This document shows, in pieces, positions 46,089 through 56,248 of a stretch of DNA of 64,000 nt. The translations under genes and the position numbers were made by a program. The stretch is from Pseudomonas mosselii. Its GTDB lineage: Bacteria; Pseudomonadota; Gammaproteobacteria; Pseudomonadales; Pseudomonadaceae. Positions within the stretch are counted from its first letter, which is position 1, and every line of letters starts with the position of its first letter. The notes under the pieces are model-generated. The model was not told where the DNA came from and made no database searches. It saw only the letters and a program-made list of their open reading frames with translations. The stretch spans positions 124,001-188,000 of the forward strand of contig NZ_VAUO01000003.1 in NCBI RefSeq assembly GCF_005796105.1, read 5' to 3'.

Positions 46089-46150
46089 CCAGCCGCGCCG
46101 CTGGCTGGCACACTAACGCCGAGGGGCCCGTACGAGCGCGGGCCCGGTTT
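46087..46150 (+). terminator. two hairpins between ubiB and hisI
   Basis: AGCCAGC/GCTGGCT (46087-46106) at the ubiB stop and GGGCCCG/CGGGCCC (46124-46145) followed by GGTTT. Neither has a strong T-tract; the second ends directly before the hisI ribosome site. Confidence 0.45.
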
Positions 46151-46160
46151 GGAGTCGACG

Positions 46161-46553
46161 ATGAAAGACTGGCTGGACGAGATCAAGTGGAACAGCGATG
46201 GCCTGGTACCGGCCATCGCCCAGGACCACAAGACCGGGCGCGTGCTGATGATGGCCTGGATGAACCGTGAATCGTTACTGCTCACCGCCACCGAACAACG
46301 CGCCATCTACTGGTCGCGCTCGCGGGGCAAGCTGTGGCGCAAGGGCGAGGAGTCGGGGCATGTGCAAAAACTGCACGAAATGCGCCTGGACTGCGACGCC
46401 GACGTGATCATCCTGATGGTCGAGCAACTGGGTCATATCGCCTGCCATACCGGCCGCGAAAGCTGCTTCTATCGCGTCTTCGATAACGGCCAGTGGAAAA
46501 TCGTCGACCCGGTCCTGAAGGACCCGCACGCCATCTATAGCGCAGGACACTGA
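46161..46553 (+). CDS. hisI: phosphoribosyl-AMP cyclohydrolase
   Basis: HisI opens the purine ring of phosphoribosyl-AMP in histidine synthesis. The 130-residue product has [33 protein letters not shown] [24 protein letters not shown] and the metal-binding DCDAD and [10 protein letters not shown]. Start follows GGAG. It is followed two bases later by hisE, kept as a separate gene rather than fused as in enterics. Confidence 0.96.
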   Translation: MKDWLDEIKWNSDGLVPAIAQDHKTGRVLMMAWMNRESLLLTATEQRAIYWSRSRGKLWRKGEESGHVQKLHEMRLDCDADVIILMVEQLGHIACHTGRESCFYRVFDNGQWKIVDPVLKDPHAIYSAGH

Positions 46554-46554
46554 C

Positions 46555-46884
46555 ATGAGCGACACCCTCGACCGCCTGGCTGAAGTGCTGGAGCAACGCA
46601 AACAGGCCGCCCCTGACAGCAGCTATGTAGCCAGCCTGTATCACAAGGGCCTGAACAAGATCCTCGAGAAGCTCGGCGAAGAATCCATCGAGACCATCAT
46701 CGCCGCCAAGGACGCCGCCATCAGCAACGATTGCAGCGATGTCATCTATGAAACCGCCGACTTGTGGTTCCATAGCCTGGTGATGCTCAGCGCGCTGGGC
46801 CAGCACCCGCAGGCGGTACTCGATGAGCTGGATCGTCGTTTCGGGCTGTCCGGGCATGACGAAAAGGCCGCGCGGTCTGAATGA
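46555..46884 (+). CDS. hisE: phosphoribosyl-ATP pyrophosphatase
   Basis: HisE removes pyrophosphate from phosphoribosyl-ATP, the step before HisI. The 109-residue product has the MazG-like helix set: [31 protein letters not shown], with the Glu-Glu metal ligands, and [17 protein letters not shown]. It lies one base after the hisI stop. Confidence 0.96.
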   Translation: MSDTLDRLAEVLEQRKQAAPDSSYVASLYHKGLNKILEKLGEESIETIIAAKDAAISNDCSDVIYETADLWFHSLVMLSALGQHPQAVLDELDRRFGLSGHDEKAARSE

Positions 46885-46907
46885 ATGCCGGGGGCGCTTT
46901 GCGCTCC

Positions 46908-46990
46908 ATCGCGGCACAAGGCCGCTCCTACAGGAGCGCGTGCCGCCCGAATGACCGCCGATCCCTGCAGGAGCGGCCTTGTGCCGCGAT
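46908..46990. repeat. inverted pair of REP elements between hisE and tatA
   Basis: ATCGCGGCACAAGGCCGCTC plus CTACAGG (46908-46934) and its inverse at 46964-46990 face each other with 29 bases between. A third stem GGGCTGC/GCAGCCC follows to 47008. Confidence 0.8.
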
Positions 46991-47048
46991 GGGCTGCAAA
47001 GCAGCCCCCAGGGCCCGACAGACAGACACACAACTTCAGGAGTTAAAA

Positions 47049-47321
47049 ATGGGCATTTTCGACTGGAAACACTGGATCGTCCTGTTGATCGTGGTGGTAC
47101 TGGTATTCGGCACCAAGAAACTGAAGAACTTCGGCAGCGACCTGGGCGAATCGATCAAGGGCTTCCGTAAGGCCATGAACGAAGAAGAAACCAAGCCCTC
47201 CGAAACCCCGCCACCTGCCCAGCCTGTGCCACCAGTCCAGCAGAACACTGCCCAGCAGGCCCAAGGTCACACCCTCGAAGGCCAGGCCCAGCCGGTCCAA
47301 GAGCCACAGCGGAAAGACTGA
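47049..47321 (+). CDS. tatA: Sec-independent protein translocase subunit TatA
   Basis: TatA forms the protein-conducting oligomer of the twin-arginine translocase. The 90-residue product has one membrane helix ([14 protein letters not shown]), the conserved F-G hinge, then the amphipathic helix [21 protein letters not shown] and a Pro/Gln-rich tail. Start follows CAGGAG. tatB begins three bases after the tatA stop. Confidence 0.95.
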   Translation: MGIFDWKHWIVLLIVVVLVFGTKKLKNFGSDLGESIKGFRKAMNEEETKPSETPPPAQPVPPVQQNTAQQAQGHTLEGQAQPVQEPQRKD

Positions 47322-47324
47322 CCC

Positions 47325-47690
47325 ATGTTCGGCATCAGTTTCAGCGAGCTGCTGCTCGTCGGCCTGGTCGCACTGCTGGTACTCGGCCCCGAGCGCCTGC
47401 CCGGCGCCGCGCGTACCGCAGGCCTGTGGATCGGCCGCCTCAAGCGCAGCTTCAACGCCATCAAGATGGAGGTCGAACGCGAAATCGGCGCCGACGACAT
47501 CCGCCGCCAGCTGCACAACGAGCACATCCTGCACATGGAAGAGCACGCCAAACGCATACTCAACCCGCAGAAACCTGAGCCCACCAGCCAGGCCAGCTCT
47601 GAAACACCCACAACGCCCGCCGCCGCTGCCTCGCCGCAGACGGCCGCGCCAACCCCTTCCGAGCCGCCACAACCCCCGCGAGCCCCATGA
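47325..47690 (+). CDS. tatB: Sec-independent protein translocase subunit TatB
   Basis: TatB binds substrate with TatC. The 121-residue product begins [33 protein letters not shown], with the Glu in the helix and the L-G-P-E-R-L-P motif that separates TatB from TatA. A long helix and a Pro/Ala-rich tail follow. It overlaps tatC by four bases (ATGA). Confidence 0.95.
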   Translation: MFGISFSELLLVGLVALLVLGPERLPGAARTAGLWIGRLKRSFNAIKMEVEREIGADDIRRQLHNEHILHMEEHAKRILNPQKPEPTSQASSETPTTPAAAASPQTAAPTPSEPPQPPRAP

Positions 47691-48475
47691 GCGAGAATCC
47701 GGAACATGACCAGCCCATGCCGCTGGTCTCGCACCTGACCGAACTACGCACCCGCCTGCTGCGCTGCGTGGCCGCTATTTTCCTGATCTTCGCCGGGCTG
47801 TTCTCCTTCGCCCAGCAGATCTACACCCTGGTCTCCGCGCCACTGCGCGCGCACCTGCCGGCCAACGCGACGATGATCGCCACTGACGTGGCCTCGCCGT
47901 TCCTCACGCCGTTCAAGCTGACCATGATCGTTTCGCTGTTTCTGGCGATCCCGTTCATTCTCCAGCAGATCTGGGGCTTCATCGCCCCGGGCCTGTACCG
48001 CCACGAAAAACGTATTGCCATTCCACTGCTGATCTCCAGCATCCTGCTGTTCTATGCCGGCATGGCCTTCGCGTATTTCCTGGTGTTCCCATTGATGTTC
48101 AGCTTCTTCGCCGCCGCGACCCCCGAAGGCGTGTCGATGATGACCGACATCGCCAGTTACCTCGATTTCGTCATGACCTTGTTCTTCGCCTTCGGCGTCG
48201 CCTTCGAGATTCCCGTGGCGGTGGTGCTGCTGGTATGGATCGGCGTGGTCGATGTGCAATACCTGAAGAAGGTCCGTCCCTACGTGATCATTGGCTGCTT
48301 CGTGGTCGGCATGATTCTGACCCCGCCAGACATCTTCTCTCAGACCCTACTGGCCGTACCGATGTGGATGCTGTTCGAGGTCGGCGTGCTATGCGGCAGC
48401 CTGATTCGCAAGCGCAGCCAGGCTGACGAAGCCGCGGACGATCACAACGACCAGCCACCTGCGACTCAACCGTGA
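47687..48475 (+). CDS. tatC: Sec-independent protein translocase subunit TatC
   Basis: TatC is the signal-peptide receptor of the Tat system, with six membrane helices. The 262-residue product has the N-terminal [33 protein letters not shown] and the [18 protein letters not shown] segment, all conserved. It overlaps the second rsmE-like gene by four bases (GTGA). Confidence 0.97.
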   Translation: MSENPEHDQPMPLVSHLTELRTRLLRCVAAIFLIFAGLFSFAQQIYTLVSAPLRAHLPANATMIATDVASPFLTPFKLTMIVSLFLAIPFILQQIWGFIAPGLYRHEKRIAIPLLISSILLFYAGMAFAYFLVFPLMFSFFAAATPEGVSMMTDIASYLDFVMTLFFAFGVAFEIPVAVVLLVWIGVVDVQYLKKVRPYVIIGCFVVGMILTPPDIFSQTLLAVPMWMLFEVGVLCGSLIRKRSQADEAADDHNDQPPATQP

Positions 48476-49179
48476 ACCTGCTACTGCTTGAGGAGGCCGA
48501 CTTCGTCGCGGCCGACCGTGTCGTCCTGGCTGACCGCCGTTTCACCCACATGCAGGAGATCCATCGCGTGGCGGTGGGTGACCAGCTGCGGGTCGGACGC
48601 ATCGGTGGGCTGATGGGCAAGGCCGAGGTCATTCGCCTGGAAGGCCACGAAGCCGAACTGCATGTGGCCTTCGACCAACCGCCACCGGCCAAGCTCCCGC
48701 TGACCCTGGTACTGGCTGTGCCACGGCCAAAAATGCTGCGCCGCTTGTTCCAGACCATCGCCACCCTCGGTGTGCCACGCTTGATCCTGGTGAACAGCTA
48801 CAAAGTCGAAAAGAGCTTCTGGCAGACGCCTTTCCTGAGTCCCGAGGCCATTCGCGAAAACCTGATCCTGGGCCTTGAGCAGGCCCGCGATACCGTGCTG
48901 CCGGAGGTGATCATCGAAAAACGCTTCAAACCGTTCGTCGAAGACCGCCTGCCTGCCATCGCCGCCGATACCCTCGGTCTGGTCGGGCATCCTGGCCCCT
49001 ACCCTGCCTGCCCGCGCGCGGTGCAAGGCCCGGTTACCCTGGCAATCGGCCCCGAAGGCGGCTGGATCCCGTACGAAGTCGACCTGCTGGCCAAGGCAGG
49101 CCTGCAACCGGTGCAGTTGGGCGAGCGCATCCTACGGGTCGAGACAGCCGTCACGGCCCTCCTGTCGAGAATTTTCTGA
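48472..49179 (+). CDS. second RsmE-family 16S rRNA methyltransferase-like protein
   Basis: The 235-residue SPOUT protein resembles RsmE ([13 protein letters not shown], then [16 protein letters not shown]). The middle differs from the gene at 16487: where canonical RsmE reads GERMDWAIQKATELGV this one reads [33 protein letters not shown]. It is therefore a distinct subfamily, perhaps with another target base. It starts at GTG (48472) overlapping tatC, so it is expressed with the Tat genes. Substrate is unknown. Confidence 0.85.
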   Translation: MNLLLLEEADFVAADRVVLADRRFTHMQEIHRVAVGDQLRVGRIGGLMGKAEVIRLEGHEAELHVAFDQPPPAKLPLTLVLAVPRPKMLRRLFQTIATLGVPRLILVNSYKVEKSFWQTPFLSPEAIRENLILGLEQARDTVLPEVIIEKRFKPFVEDRLPAIAADTLGLVGHPGPYPACPRAVQGPVTLAIGPEGGWIPYEVDLLAKAGLQPVQLGERILRVETAVTALLSRIF

Positions 49180-49277
49180 CGGCCTGATCAGAATTTTCGC
49201 CGTCAAGTTTCCCCGCGCTACGCCGATGTCATGGGCAACAGAACAACAATCCGCACTGCCGAACCGGGGAGTCGTCT

Positions 49278-51194
49278 ATGTACCGTTGGTTTGCCCAGAC
49301 ACTGGGGAACATAAGCGTCAATCGTAAATTGGGGATCGGTTTCGGGCTGGTGCTGCTGCTAACGCTAGGCATCACCTTCACCGGCTGGATGGGCATCGAT
49401 AATGTCACCAAGCGCGGCGACACGCTCGGCAATATCTCGGTGATCCACCAGTACACCCAAGACCTGCGCATCGCCCGCCAGCACTATGAACGCACCCGCG
49501 ACGACGTTGCCGTGGCCGAGCTGGAAAAGGCCCTGGCCAATATCGAACGCCAGGTACAGTCAATGATCGGCCAGATCGAACAGCCTGCCGACCATCAACG
49601 CCTGCTCCAGCAGCAGGAAGCCGTGCGTCAGTACCAAGCCGCGTTCGCCGAGCTGCGCCAGGCGGCCCAACGCCGCGAGGCCGCCCGTGGTGTACTGGGC
49701 GACAGCGCCGACAAGGCCGCTGCACTGATGGACAAGACCCAGCAGCGCCTGCTGCAAGCTGGCGATATCCAGCAATACCAGGAGGCCGTGCAAGCCAGCG
49801 CCTTGCTGCAACAGGCACGCTTCCAGGTACGCGGCTACACCTACAGTGGCAAAGCCGAGTTCCAGCAGACCGCGCTCGACGCCATCGATCAATCACTGGC
49901 CCTGCTCAAGTCCTTGCCGGCACGCCTGCCTGCCGAATATGCCGCCAGCCTCGATGACGCCGCCAGTGCCATGGCCGCCTACCGCGACGCGGTGAACCAG
50001 GTCGGTAGCGCCCAAAGCGCCAATGAACAAGCCTTGCAGCGCATGGCCGACCAAGGCCAGGTACTGCTCGAAACCAGCCAGGCACTGACCAAATCGCAGA
50101 CCGCCGTTCGCGACCAAGGCACCCAGCAAGCCAAGACCCTGCTCGGGGGCGCCACCACCTTGGCCTTGCTGCTCGGTATGCTGGCAGCCTTTATCATCAC
50201 CCGGCAGATCATCGTACCGCTGCGCCAGACCCTGGCCGCCGCCGAACGCGTGGCCAATGGCGACCTGCGCCAGGACCTGCTGGTAGAGCGTCGCGACGAG
50301 CTGGGCCAGCTGCAAACCAGCATGCAGCGCATGAACCAGGGCCTTCGCCAGCTGATCGGCGGCATCGGCGATGGCGTCACGCAGATCGCCAGCGCTGCCG
50401 AGGAGCTGTCGGCGGTGACCGAGCAGACCAGCGCCGGGGTGAACAACCAGAAGGTCGAGACCGATCAGGTCGCCACTGCCATGAACGAAATGGCCGCTAC
50501 CGTGCAAGAGGTCGCGCTCAATGCCGAACAGGCCCGCGAAGCCGCCCTGATGGCCGACCAGCAAGCCCGCGAGGGCGACAAGGTGGTCGGTGAGGCGATC
50601 GCCCAGATCGAGCGCCTGGCCTGTGAGGTGATCAACTCCAGCGAGGCGATGAACCAGCTCAAGGCCGAGAGCGACAAGATCGGCAGCGTGCTCGATGTGA
50701 TCAAGTCGGTGGCCCAGCAAACCAACCTGCTGGCGCTCAACGCCGCCATCGAAGCCGCCCGTGCGGGCGAGGCCGGGCGTGGCTTCGCAGTGGTGGCCGA
50801 TGAAGTGCGTAGCCTGGCCCAGCGTACCCAGCAGTCCACCGAGGAAATCGAAGAGTTGATCGCCAGCCTGCAAAATGGCACCCAGCGAGTCGCCAGTGTG
50901 ATGGACAACAGCCGTGCGCTGACCGACAGCAGCGTGGAACTGACACGCCGTGCCGGTGGCTCGCTGGGCACCATCACCCGTACCGTGTCGTCGATCCAGG
51001 CGATGAACCAGCAGATCGCCACCGCCGCTGAGCAGCAAAGCGCAGTCGCAGAGGAGATCAACCGCAGCGTGATGAACGTGCGCGACATTTCCGACCAAAC
51101 CTCCGCGGCCAGCGAAGAAACCGCCAGCTCCAGCGTCGAGCTGGCCCGCCTGGGCACGCACCTGCAAGGGTTGGTGGGCCAGTTCCGGCTGTAG
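49278..51194 (+). CDS. mcpQ: methyl-accepting chemotaxis protein with HBM-type sensor (McpQ-like)
   Basis: The 638-residue receptor has a first membrane helix (about 18-38), a roughly 250-residue helical periplasmic domain of helical-bimodular size, a second helix (about 290-311), HAMP (about 312-365) and the MCP hairpin with tip [23 protein letters not shown]. As I recall, P. putida KT2440 has the citrate receptor McpQ at this position next to tatC-rsmE; the symbol is by synteny only and the ligand has not been read from residues. A very similar receptor follows 166 bp downstream. Confidence 0.85.
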   Translation: MYRWFAQTLGNISVNRKLGIGFGLVLLLTLGITFTGWMGIDNVTKRGDTLGNISVIHQYTQDLRIARQHYERTRDDVAVAELEKALANIERQVQSMIGQIEQPADHQRLLQQQEAVRQYQAAFAELRQAAQRREAARGVLGDSADKAAALMDKTQQRLLQAGDIQQYQEAVQASALLQQARFQVRGYTYSGKAEFQQTALDAIDQSLALLKSLPARLPAEYAASLDDAASAMAAYRDAVNQVGSAQSANEQALQRMADQGQVLLETSQALTKSQTAVRDQGTQQAKTLLGGATTLALLLGMLAAFIITRQIIVPLRQTLAAAERVANGDLRQDLLVERRDELGQLQTSMQRMNQGLRQLIGGIGDGVTQIASAAEELSAVTEQTSAGVNNQKVETDQVATAMNEMAATVQEVALNAEQAREAALMADQQAREGDKVVGEAIAQIERLACEVINSSEAMNQLKAESDKIGSVLDVIKSVAQQTNLLALNAAIEAARAGEAGRGFAVVADEVRSLAQRTQQSTEEIEELIASLQNGTQRVASVMDNSRALTDSSVELTRRAGGSLGTITRTVSSIQAMNQQIATAAEQQSAVAEEINRSVMNVRDISDQTSAASEETASSSVELARLGTHLQGLVGQFRL

Positions 51195-51204
51195 TCGATC
51201 TGCG

Positions 51205-51233
51205 GCTCGGGCGTTCGGAATGAGCGCCCGAGC
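51205..51233 (+). terminator. hairpin between the two chemoreceptor genes
   Basis: GCTCGGGCG (51205-51213) pairs with CGCCCGAGC (51225-51233) ten bases after the first receptor's stop. No T-tract follows, so strength is uncertain. Confidence 0.6.
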
Positions 51234-51360
51234 AAAATGCCCACCACGCCACGGGAAATCTCCTACAGCATTTACAGGTCCAGTCCTACGCAACCCCGGC
51301 CGATGAGCTGAGGGTCCGCGCCTTGCGGCGTGTACCCCTTTCCATTGCTGGAGACTCATC

Positions 51361-53304
51361 ATGCTCGGACCTTTCAACAGGATGCTCAGCCACCTCAGCG
51401 TTCGCGCGAAACTGGCCAGCGGATTCGCCGTAGTACTGCTGCTGACCCTGCTCACCACACTGACCGGCTGGTTCGCCTTGGACGATGCCATCGAACGCTC
51501 GGAAAAGCTCACCCAGATTGCCCACCTCAACGACTACAGCAAGGACCTACGCGCCGAGCGCATCACCTATCGCGTACTCGCTGACGAGCACAGCCGTACC
51601 CAGGTAGAAAGTGCGATCCAGCAGATCGAAGGCCTGCTTGACCAGATGCGCCCGCGTTACAACAGCCCTGAAAGCCTCCGCGTGCTAGCCAACACGCGCG
51701 ACATCGTCAGTCGCTACCGGAGCGACTTCAGCAACCTGCAAAAGGCAGTAGCCACACGCCAGCAGCAACAGCAGGCACTCACGACGCAGCAGACAACGCT
51801 GGACACGGTCAGTACGCAGGTGCAGCAAAAATTGGTGGTACAGCTGAGTCAAGTGGATCAGACGGCCACGAAAAGCCAGGCCTTCTACCTATTGGATAAG
51901 GTCATCCGGCACATCGAAATGTCCAGCCAGAGCGCTGCAAGCCCAGCCTATTTCAGCGAGCCGCTGCAAGCCTTCGCGCAAGTCGGCCAACCTGCCGTTG
52001 CCTCTGCCGACGCCGCTCTAGGTGAATTGCGCACGCTGCTGCCCCAGGCTCAGCAACTGATCGAGCCATTGAGCAATCACCTGGCGCGCTACCGCGAGCA
52101 GTTGCAGCAATACGCCCGCGCCGCCATCGCCGTCGAAGAGCTACAGGCCGACATGGAGCGGTTGGGCGACCAGATCACCGCCAGCAGCCGTGAAATGAGC
52201 GACAACCAAGTCGTGCTGCGCGACCAGCAAGCCTTGGCCGCCCGCAGCCTGATGAGCAGCGTGGCGCTTATAGCCCTGTTGATCGGCAGCCTGGCAGCCT
52301 TGCTGATCAGCCAGCAGATCACCGGGCCGCTGCGTCTGACCCTGCAACAAGCCGAGCGCATCGCTCATGGCGACCTGAGCCAGGTCGACGAGGTGCACCG
52401 TGAGGATGAACTAGGGCAATTGCAACGCAGCATGCGCAGTATGACCTTGAGCCTGCGCGAGCTACTGGGCGGTATCGACAAAGGGGTGTCGCGACTGTCC
52501 CAGGCTACGACTGAACTGTCGTCGGTCAGCGTGCAGACCCAGCAGCGTGTCGGCCAGCAGCGCGAGGAAACCGACCAGGTCGCCACGGCCATGAACCAGA
52601 TGAGCGCTACCGTGCAGGAGGTGGCACACAACGCCGAACTGGCCTCTCAGGCGGCGACCACGGCCGATCAGCAGGCGCAAGTGGGGGATCAGGTGGTGGC
52701 CGAGGCGATCGGCCAGATCGAGCAACTGGCCGAGCAGATGGACCATTGCCTGGGAGCGATGAACCACCTGGCAGCGGAAAGCGAGCGGATCGGCACGATT
52801 CTCGATGTGATCAAGTCGGTATCCGAGCAGACCAACCTGCTGGCCCTCAACGCCGCCATCGAAGCGGCACGCGCCGGTGAGGCAGGACGCGGGTTCGCGG
52901 TGGTGGCCGACGAAGTACGCGGCCTGGCCCAACGCACCCAGCAGTCCACCGAAGAAATCGAAAAACTGATCGAAAGCCTGCACGGCGGTACCGACCAAGT
53001 GATGACACTACTGGGAGACAGCAAGCGCTTGACCGAGCAGAGCGTCGAACTCAGCCGCAAGGCGGGCGAAGCGCTGGGGCAAATCACCAGCACCGTGTCG
53101 ACCATCCAGGGCATGAACCAGCAGATCGCCACGGCCAGCGAAGAACAGAGCGTGGTGGCCGAGCAGATCAACCGCAGCGTGATCAATGTGCGCGACGCCT
53201 CGGACCAGACCAGCACGGCCAGCGAGCAGACAGCAGCATCAAGCGTCGAATTGGGGGACTTGGGGCGGGAACTGCGTACGATGGTGGGGCGTTTCAGGCT
53301 CTGA
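51361..53304 (+). CDS. methyl-accepting chemotaxis protein, second tandem copy
   Basis: The 647-residue receptor repeats the layout of its neighbour: membrane helix (about 15-37), helical periplasmic domain to about 290, second helix ([18 protein letters not shown], about 300-317), HAMP and MCP hairpin. The signalling half is closely similar to the gene at 49278, while the sensor half differs strongly, as expected after duplication and change of ligand. HBM-type size suggests an organic acid or similar ligand; none can be named. Its 3' end is followed by a long inverted repeat. Confidence 0.88.
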   Translation: MLGPFNRMLSHLSVRAKLASGFAVVLLLTLLTTLTGWFALDDAIERSEKLTQIAHLNDYSKDLRAERITYRVLADEHSRTQVESAIQQIEGLLDQMRPRYNSPESLRVLANTRDIVSRYRSDFSNLQKAVATRQQQQQALTTQQTTLDTVSTQVQQKLVVQLSQVDQTATKSQAFYLLDKVIRHIEMSSQSAASPAYFSEPLQAFAQVGQPAVASADAALGELRTLLPQAQQLIEPLSNHLARYREQLQQYARAAIAVEELQADMERLGDQITASSREMSDNQVVLRDQQALAARSLMSSVALIALLIGSLAALLISQQITGPLRLTLQQAERIAHGDLSQVDEVHREDELGQLQRSMRSMTLSLRELLGGIDKGVSRLSQATTELSSVSVQTQQRVGQQREETDQVATAMNQMSATVQEVAHNAELASQAATTADQQAQVGDQVVAEAIGQIEQLAEQMDHCLGAMNHLAAESERIGTILDVIKSVSEQTNLLALNAAIEAARAGEAGRGFAVVADEVRGLAQRTQQSTEEIEKLIESLHGGTDQVMTLLGDSKRLTEQSVELSRKAGEALGQITSTVSTIQGMNQQIATASEEQSVVAEQINRSVINVRDASDQTSTASEQTAASSVELGDLGRELRTMVGRFRL

Positions 53305-53310
53305 AACAGC

Positions 53311-53399
53311 TACAAGCTGCAAGCTGCAAGAAAAAGCCAGACCGCGACATCCCTACATTCTGGGTCTGGCGTTGCTTGTCGCTTGCAGCTTGCAGCTTG
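53311..53399. repeat. heptamer-type inverted repeat, copy 7
   Basis: CAAGCTGCAAGCTGCAAG (53313-53330) is the exact inverse of CTTGCAGCTTGCAGCTTG (53382-53399). Inside lies GCCAGACC (53336-53343) against GGTCTGGC (53363-53370). It separates the convergent receptor and ABC ATPase genes and probably ends both transcripts. Confidence 0.85.
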
Positions 53400-53407
53400 C
53401 TACTGCT

Positions 53408-54142
53408 TCACAGCACCTGGCGCAGAAATGCCTGGGCACGTGGGTCTTTCGGCGCATCGAAGAACGCCTGGGGCACCGAGTCCTCCAGCAGCTTGCCGTG
53501 ATCGAAGAACAGCACGCGGTCGGCCACTTCACGGGCAAAGCCCATCTCGTGGGTGACGCAGACCATGGTCATGCCTTCCTGGGCCAGGGTCTTCATCACG
53601 TCCAGCACCTCGCCGACCATCTCCGGGTCGAGCGCCGAGGTGGGCTCGTCGAACAGCATCACCTTGGGCTCCATCGCCAGGGCGCGGGCAATTGCCACGC
53701 GCTGCTGCTGGCCACCGGACAGGCGCGAGGGGTACTCGTTGGCCTTCTCGGCGATGCCGACCTTTTTCAGCAGCGCGTGTGCTTTGGCTTCGCGTTCGGC
53801 CTTGTTGCGCTTGCGCACCACCTTCTGTGCCAGGCACAGGTTCTCCAGCACAGTCATGTGCGGGAACAGGTTGAAGTGCTGGAACACCATGCCGACTTCG
53901 CGGCGGTAGGCGTTGATGTCGGTCTTCGGATCGTCCAGTTGCAGGCCGTCGATGGCCACATGCCCGGCATCGAAATGCTCCAGGCCGTTGAGGCAACGCA
54001 GGAAGGTCGACTTGCCCGAGCCCGACGGGCCCAGCACCACCACCACCTCTCCCTTGGCCACGCGGGTGGTGACGTTGTCCACGGCGCGAACCAGCATGCC
54101 GCGGGTGTCGAAGACTTTCAGCAGGTCACGAACTTCAATCAC
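53408..54142 (-). CDS. amino-acid ABC transporter ATP-binding protein
   Basis: The 244-residue ATPase has Walker [11 protein letters not shown] (about 38-47), the Q-loop [11 protein letters not shown], signature LSGGQQQR, Walker B VMLFDEP and the H-loop VTHEMGFA. This is the polar-amino-acid (GlnQ/HisP) subtype. The start is taken as GTG 54142, which overlaps the permease stop (GTGATTGA) and is preceded by GGAGG; a TTG at 54163 lacks a ribosome site. It is the last gene of the binding protein-permease-ATPase unit. Confidence 0.92.
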   Translation of the reverse strand: MIEVRDLLKVFDTRGMLVRAVDNVTTRVAKGEVVVVLGPSGSGKSTFLRCLNGLEHFDAGHVAIDGLQLDDPKTDINAYRREVGMVFQHFNLFPHMTVLENLCLAQKVVRKRNKAEREAKAHALLKKVGIAEKANEYPSRLSGGQQQRVAIARALAMEPKVMLFDEPTSALDPEMVGEVLDVMKTLAQEGMTMVCVTHEMGFAREVADRVLFFDHGKLLEDSVPQAFFDAPKDPRAQAFLRQVL

Positions 54143-55097
54143 TTTGCGCAAGCCTCCGCTCAAGCCGGCTGGCGATATGCGACAGCGGCAGGTTGATCAG
54201 CAGGTACAGGCCAGCCACGCAGAACCAGATCTCGAAGGTCGAGAACGAGGTGGTGATGGCTTCGCGACCGCTCTTGGTCAGCTCGGTGATCGCGATCACC
54301 GACACCAGCGAGGTGTCCTTGACCAGGCTGATGAACTGCCCGGCAAGTGGCGGCAGCACACGTTTGAAAGCCTGCGGCAGGATCACGTGGCGCATCGACT
54401 GGCTGCCGTTCAGGCCCAGCGAGCGCGCAGCCTCGTTCTGGCCCTTGGCGATCGACTGCACGCCGGCACGCACGATCTCGGCCACGTAGGCGCCAGTGAA
54501 CAGTGCCAGCGCCGCGACCCCGGCGAACTCGCGGGACAGGTTGAGCACGGTGCCGATGAAGAAGTAGAAAATGAAGATCTGCACCAGCAGCGGCGTACCG
54601 CGCACCAGCTCTACATACACCGTCGACAAGTCGCGCAGGGTCGGGTTGGCGGACAACCGGCAGAGGCCTGCGAACAGGCCGATCAACAGCCCCAGGGCAC
54701 CGGAAATCACCGAGATCCACAACGTAGTCCACAGGCCCCAGGCCAGGGGGCCTGCGGCCCAATGACGGGTGACGCCGATGGCATCGCCTTCGGCCACATC
54801 GTCGCCACGCGATAATTGCAGGCTGTCGTTGGCCACGTCGATGACTTGCGTGGTGCCGCTGTCATCTTTCAGGGTGACCCGGGCGTTGTCGCCGGACACC
54901 ACGATTTGCTCGACGGTGCCGTAGTTGGCGGCACGCTGGGTTTCCTCGGCCTTGTAGGCGAAGTATTGCGGAACGCGGTTCCAGCGCCACTCGTAGGAAA
55001 TCATCGAGGTGGCCAGGTACAGGCTAACCGCCAGGCCCACCAGGACCAGCGCGGTCAGCCCATGCCAGGGCCACTGAGCTTTCTTGTGTTTGATCAC
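54135..55097 (-). CDS. amino-acid ABC transporter permease with extra N-terminal extracytoplasmic domain
   Basis: The 320-residue protein is about 80-100 residues longer than usual HisM-type permeases. A first membrane helix (about 13-30) is followed by about 85 residues outside the membrane (about 31-118), rich in strands ([35 protein letters not shown]). The standard permease follows: [19 protein letters not shown] and the EAA-loop [30 protein letters not shown]. The start is GTG 55097, after GGAG. The single permease probably works as a homodimer with the adjacent ATPase. Confidence 0.92.
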   Translation of the reverse strand: MIKHKKAQWPWHGLTALVLVGLAVSLYLATSMISYEWRWNRVPQYFAYKAEETQRAANYGTVEQIVVSGDNARVTLKDDSGTTQVIDVANDSLQLSRGDDVAEGDAIGVTRHWAAGPLAWGLWTTLWISVISGALGLLIGLFAGLCRLSANPTLRDLSTVYVELVRGTPLLVQIFIFYFFIGTVLNLSREFAGVAALALFTGAYVAEIVRAGVQSIAKGQNEAARSLGLNGSQSMRHVILPQAFKRVLPPLAGQFISLVKDTSLVSVIAITELTKSGREAITTSFSTFEIWFCVAGLYLLINLPLSHIASRLERRLAQSD

Positions 55098-55109
55098 GTG
55101 TCAACTCCA

Positions 55110-55203
55110 GAAAGCGACAAGCCGCAAGCTACAAGCTGCAAGGCAAGCGGACCCAAGGTGGACCTGCTTCTTCTTGCAACTGGCAACTTGCGGCTTGCAG
55201 CTG
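55110..55203. repeat. heptamer-type inverted repeat, copy 8
   Basis: CAAGCCGCAAGCTACAAG and CTGCAAG at the left face CTTGCAACTGGCAACTTGCG and GCTTGCAGCTG at the right. It lies between the binding-protein gene and the permease gene of one operon and may lower permease expression relative to the binding protein. Confidence 0.65.
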
Positions 55204-55207
55204 TCTC

Positions 55208-56008
55208 TTATTCCATTTCCTTCAGCCAGTCCTTGCTCTTGAACCACTTATCGTGGATACGATCGTAGGTCCCGTCATGCTTGATCTGGTGCAGGAAGTT
55301 GTTGATGTAGTTGATGCTGTCGTAGTCGCCTTTCTTCAGGCCGAAGGCCAGCGGCTCGTAGGTGAAGGGTTCTTCCAGGAACACCAGCTTGCCAGCGCCG
55401 GCTTTCTCCACGGCAACCACGTTGTAGGGCGAGTCGTAGACAAAGGCATCGGCCTTGCCGTTGACCACGTCCATCACGCCTTCCTGTTCGTTGTCGTAAC
55501 CGTGGTACTTGGCTTTGCTGATCAGCTTCTTGGCCACCATCTCGCCGGTGGTGCCGAGCTTGGAGGTCAGGCGGTACTTCTCGTTGTTCAGGTCCTTGTA
55601 CGACTTGATCTCACCGGCCAGTTCCTTGCGGATCAGCAGGGTCTGGCCGACCACGATGAAGGGCTCGCTGAAGTTCAGGCGCAGGTTGCGTTCCTGGGTC
55701 AGGGTCATGCCGCTGCCGATGAAGTCGAACTTGTCGGTCATCAGGGCCGGGATGATGCCGTCGTACGCGGTGGAAACCATCTCCAGCTTGACGCCCATAG
55801 ACTTGGCCATCGCCTTGAGAATGTCCACCTCGAAGCCGATGATCTCACCGCGCTTGTTGGTCATCTCGAACGGCATGTAGGTCGGGTCCATACCGACACG
55901 CAGGGTGCCGCGCTTGACCGCATCGTCGATGGCGCCAGCCTGGGCTGTGCTCACCGCGACCAGTGCGGTCACGCCGAGCAGCAGTCGCGACAGGTATTTC
56001 TTCATCAT
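55208..56008 (-). CDS. amino-acid ABC transporter periplasmic binding protein
   Basis: The 266-residue SBP family 3 protein has a signal peptide (1-24, cleavage after AQA) and the mature segments LRVGMDPTYMPFEMTNKRGEIIGFEVDI (first strand with the GFEVD signature), STAYDGIIPAL, MTLTQERNLRLNFSEPF and the hinge TSKLGTTGEM. The ligand is probably a polar amino acid, undetermined. Start at 56008 follows AGGGGA; a second ATG is the next codon. It leads the transporter operon. Confidence 0.92.
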   Translation of the reverse strand: MMKKYLSRLLLGVTALVAVSTAQAGAIDDAVKRGTLRVGMDPTYMPFEMTNKRGEIIGFEVDILKAMAKSMGVKLEMVSTAYDGIIPALMTDKFDFIGSGMTLTQERNLRLNFSEPFIVVGQTLLIRKELAGEIKSYKDLNNEKYRLTSKLGTTGEMVAKKLISKAKYHGYDNEQEGVMDVVNGKADAFVYDSPYNVVAVEKAGAGKLVFLEEPFTYEPLAFGLKKGDYDSINYINNFLHQIKHDGTYDRIHDKWFKSKDWLKEME

Positions 56009-56158
56009 CACCAAGTCCCCTGAAAAAAATAGTCTGCAGTTGTTCTTATAGGCACGGCCGTACCGACCTGTGCGATATGTCGGGTGGGATGCTAACGCAT
56101 GCGCGGCCTGGGACCTAGTGCCGGGGGGGACTTTGTTGGCCAAATTCGCCGCAAAAGC

Positions 56159-56221
56159 ATCGCGGGCAAACCCGCCCCCACAGGTCGGTGAAGATCCTGT
56201 GGGAGCGGGCTTGCCCGCGAT
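56159..56221. repeat. inverted pair of REP elements downstream of opgH
   Basis: ATCGCGGGCAAACCCGCCCC plus CACAGG (56159-56184) faces CCTGTGGGAGCGGGCTTGCC plus CGCGAT (56196-56221). Both lie between the opgH stop and the binding-protein leader. Confidence 0.8.
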
Positions 56222-56248
56222 TGGGCCGCTAAGCAGCCGCTAAGCGCA

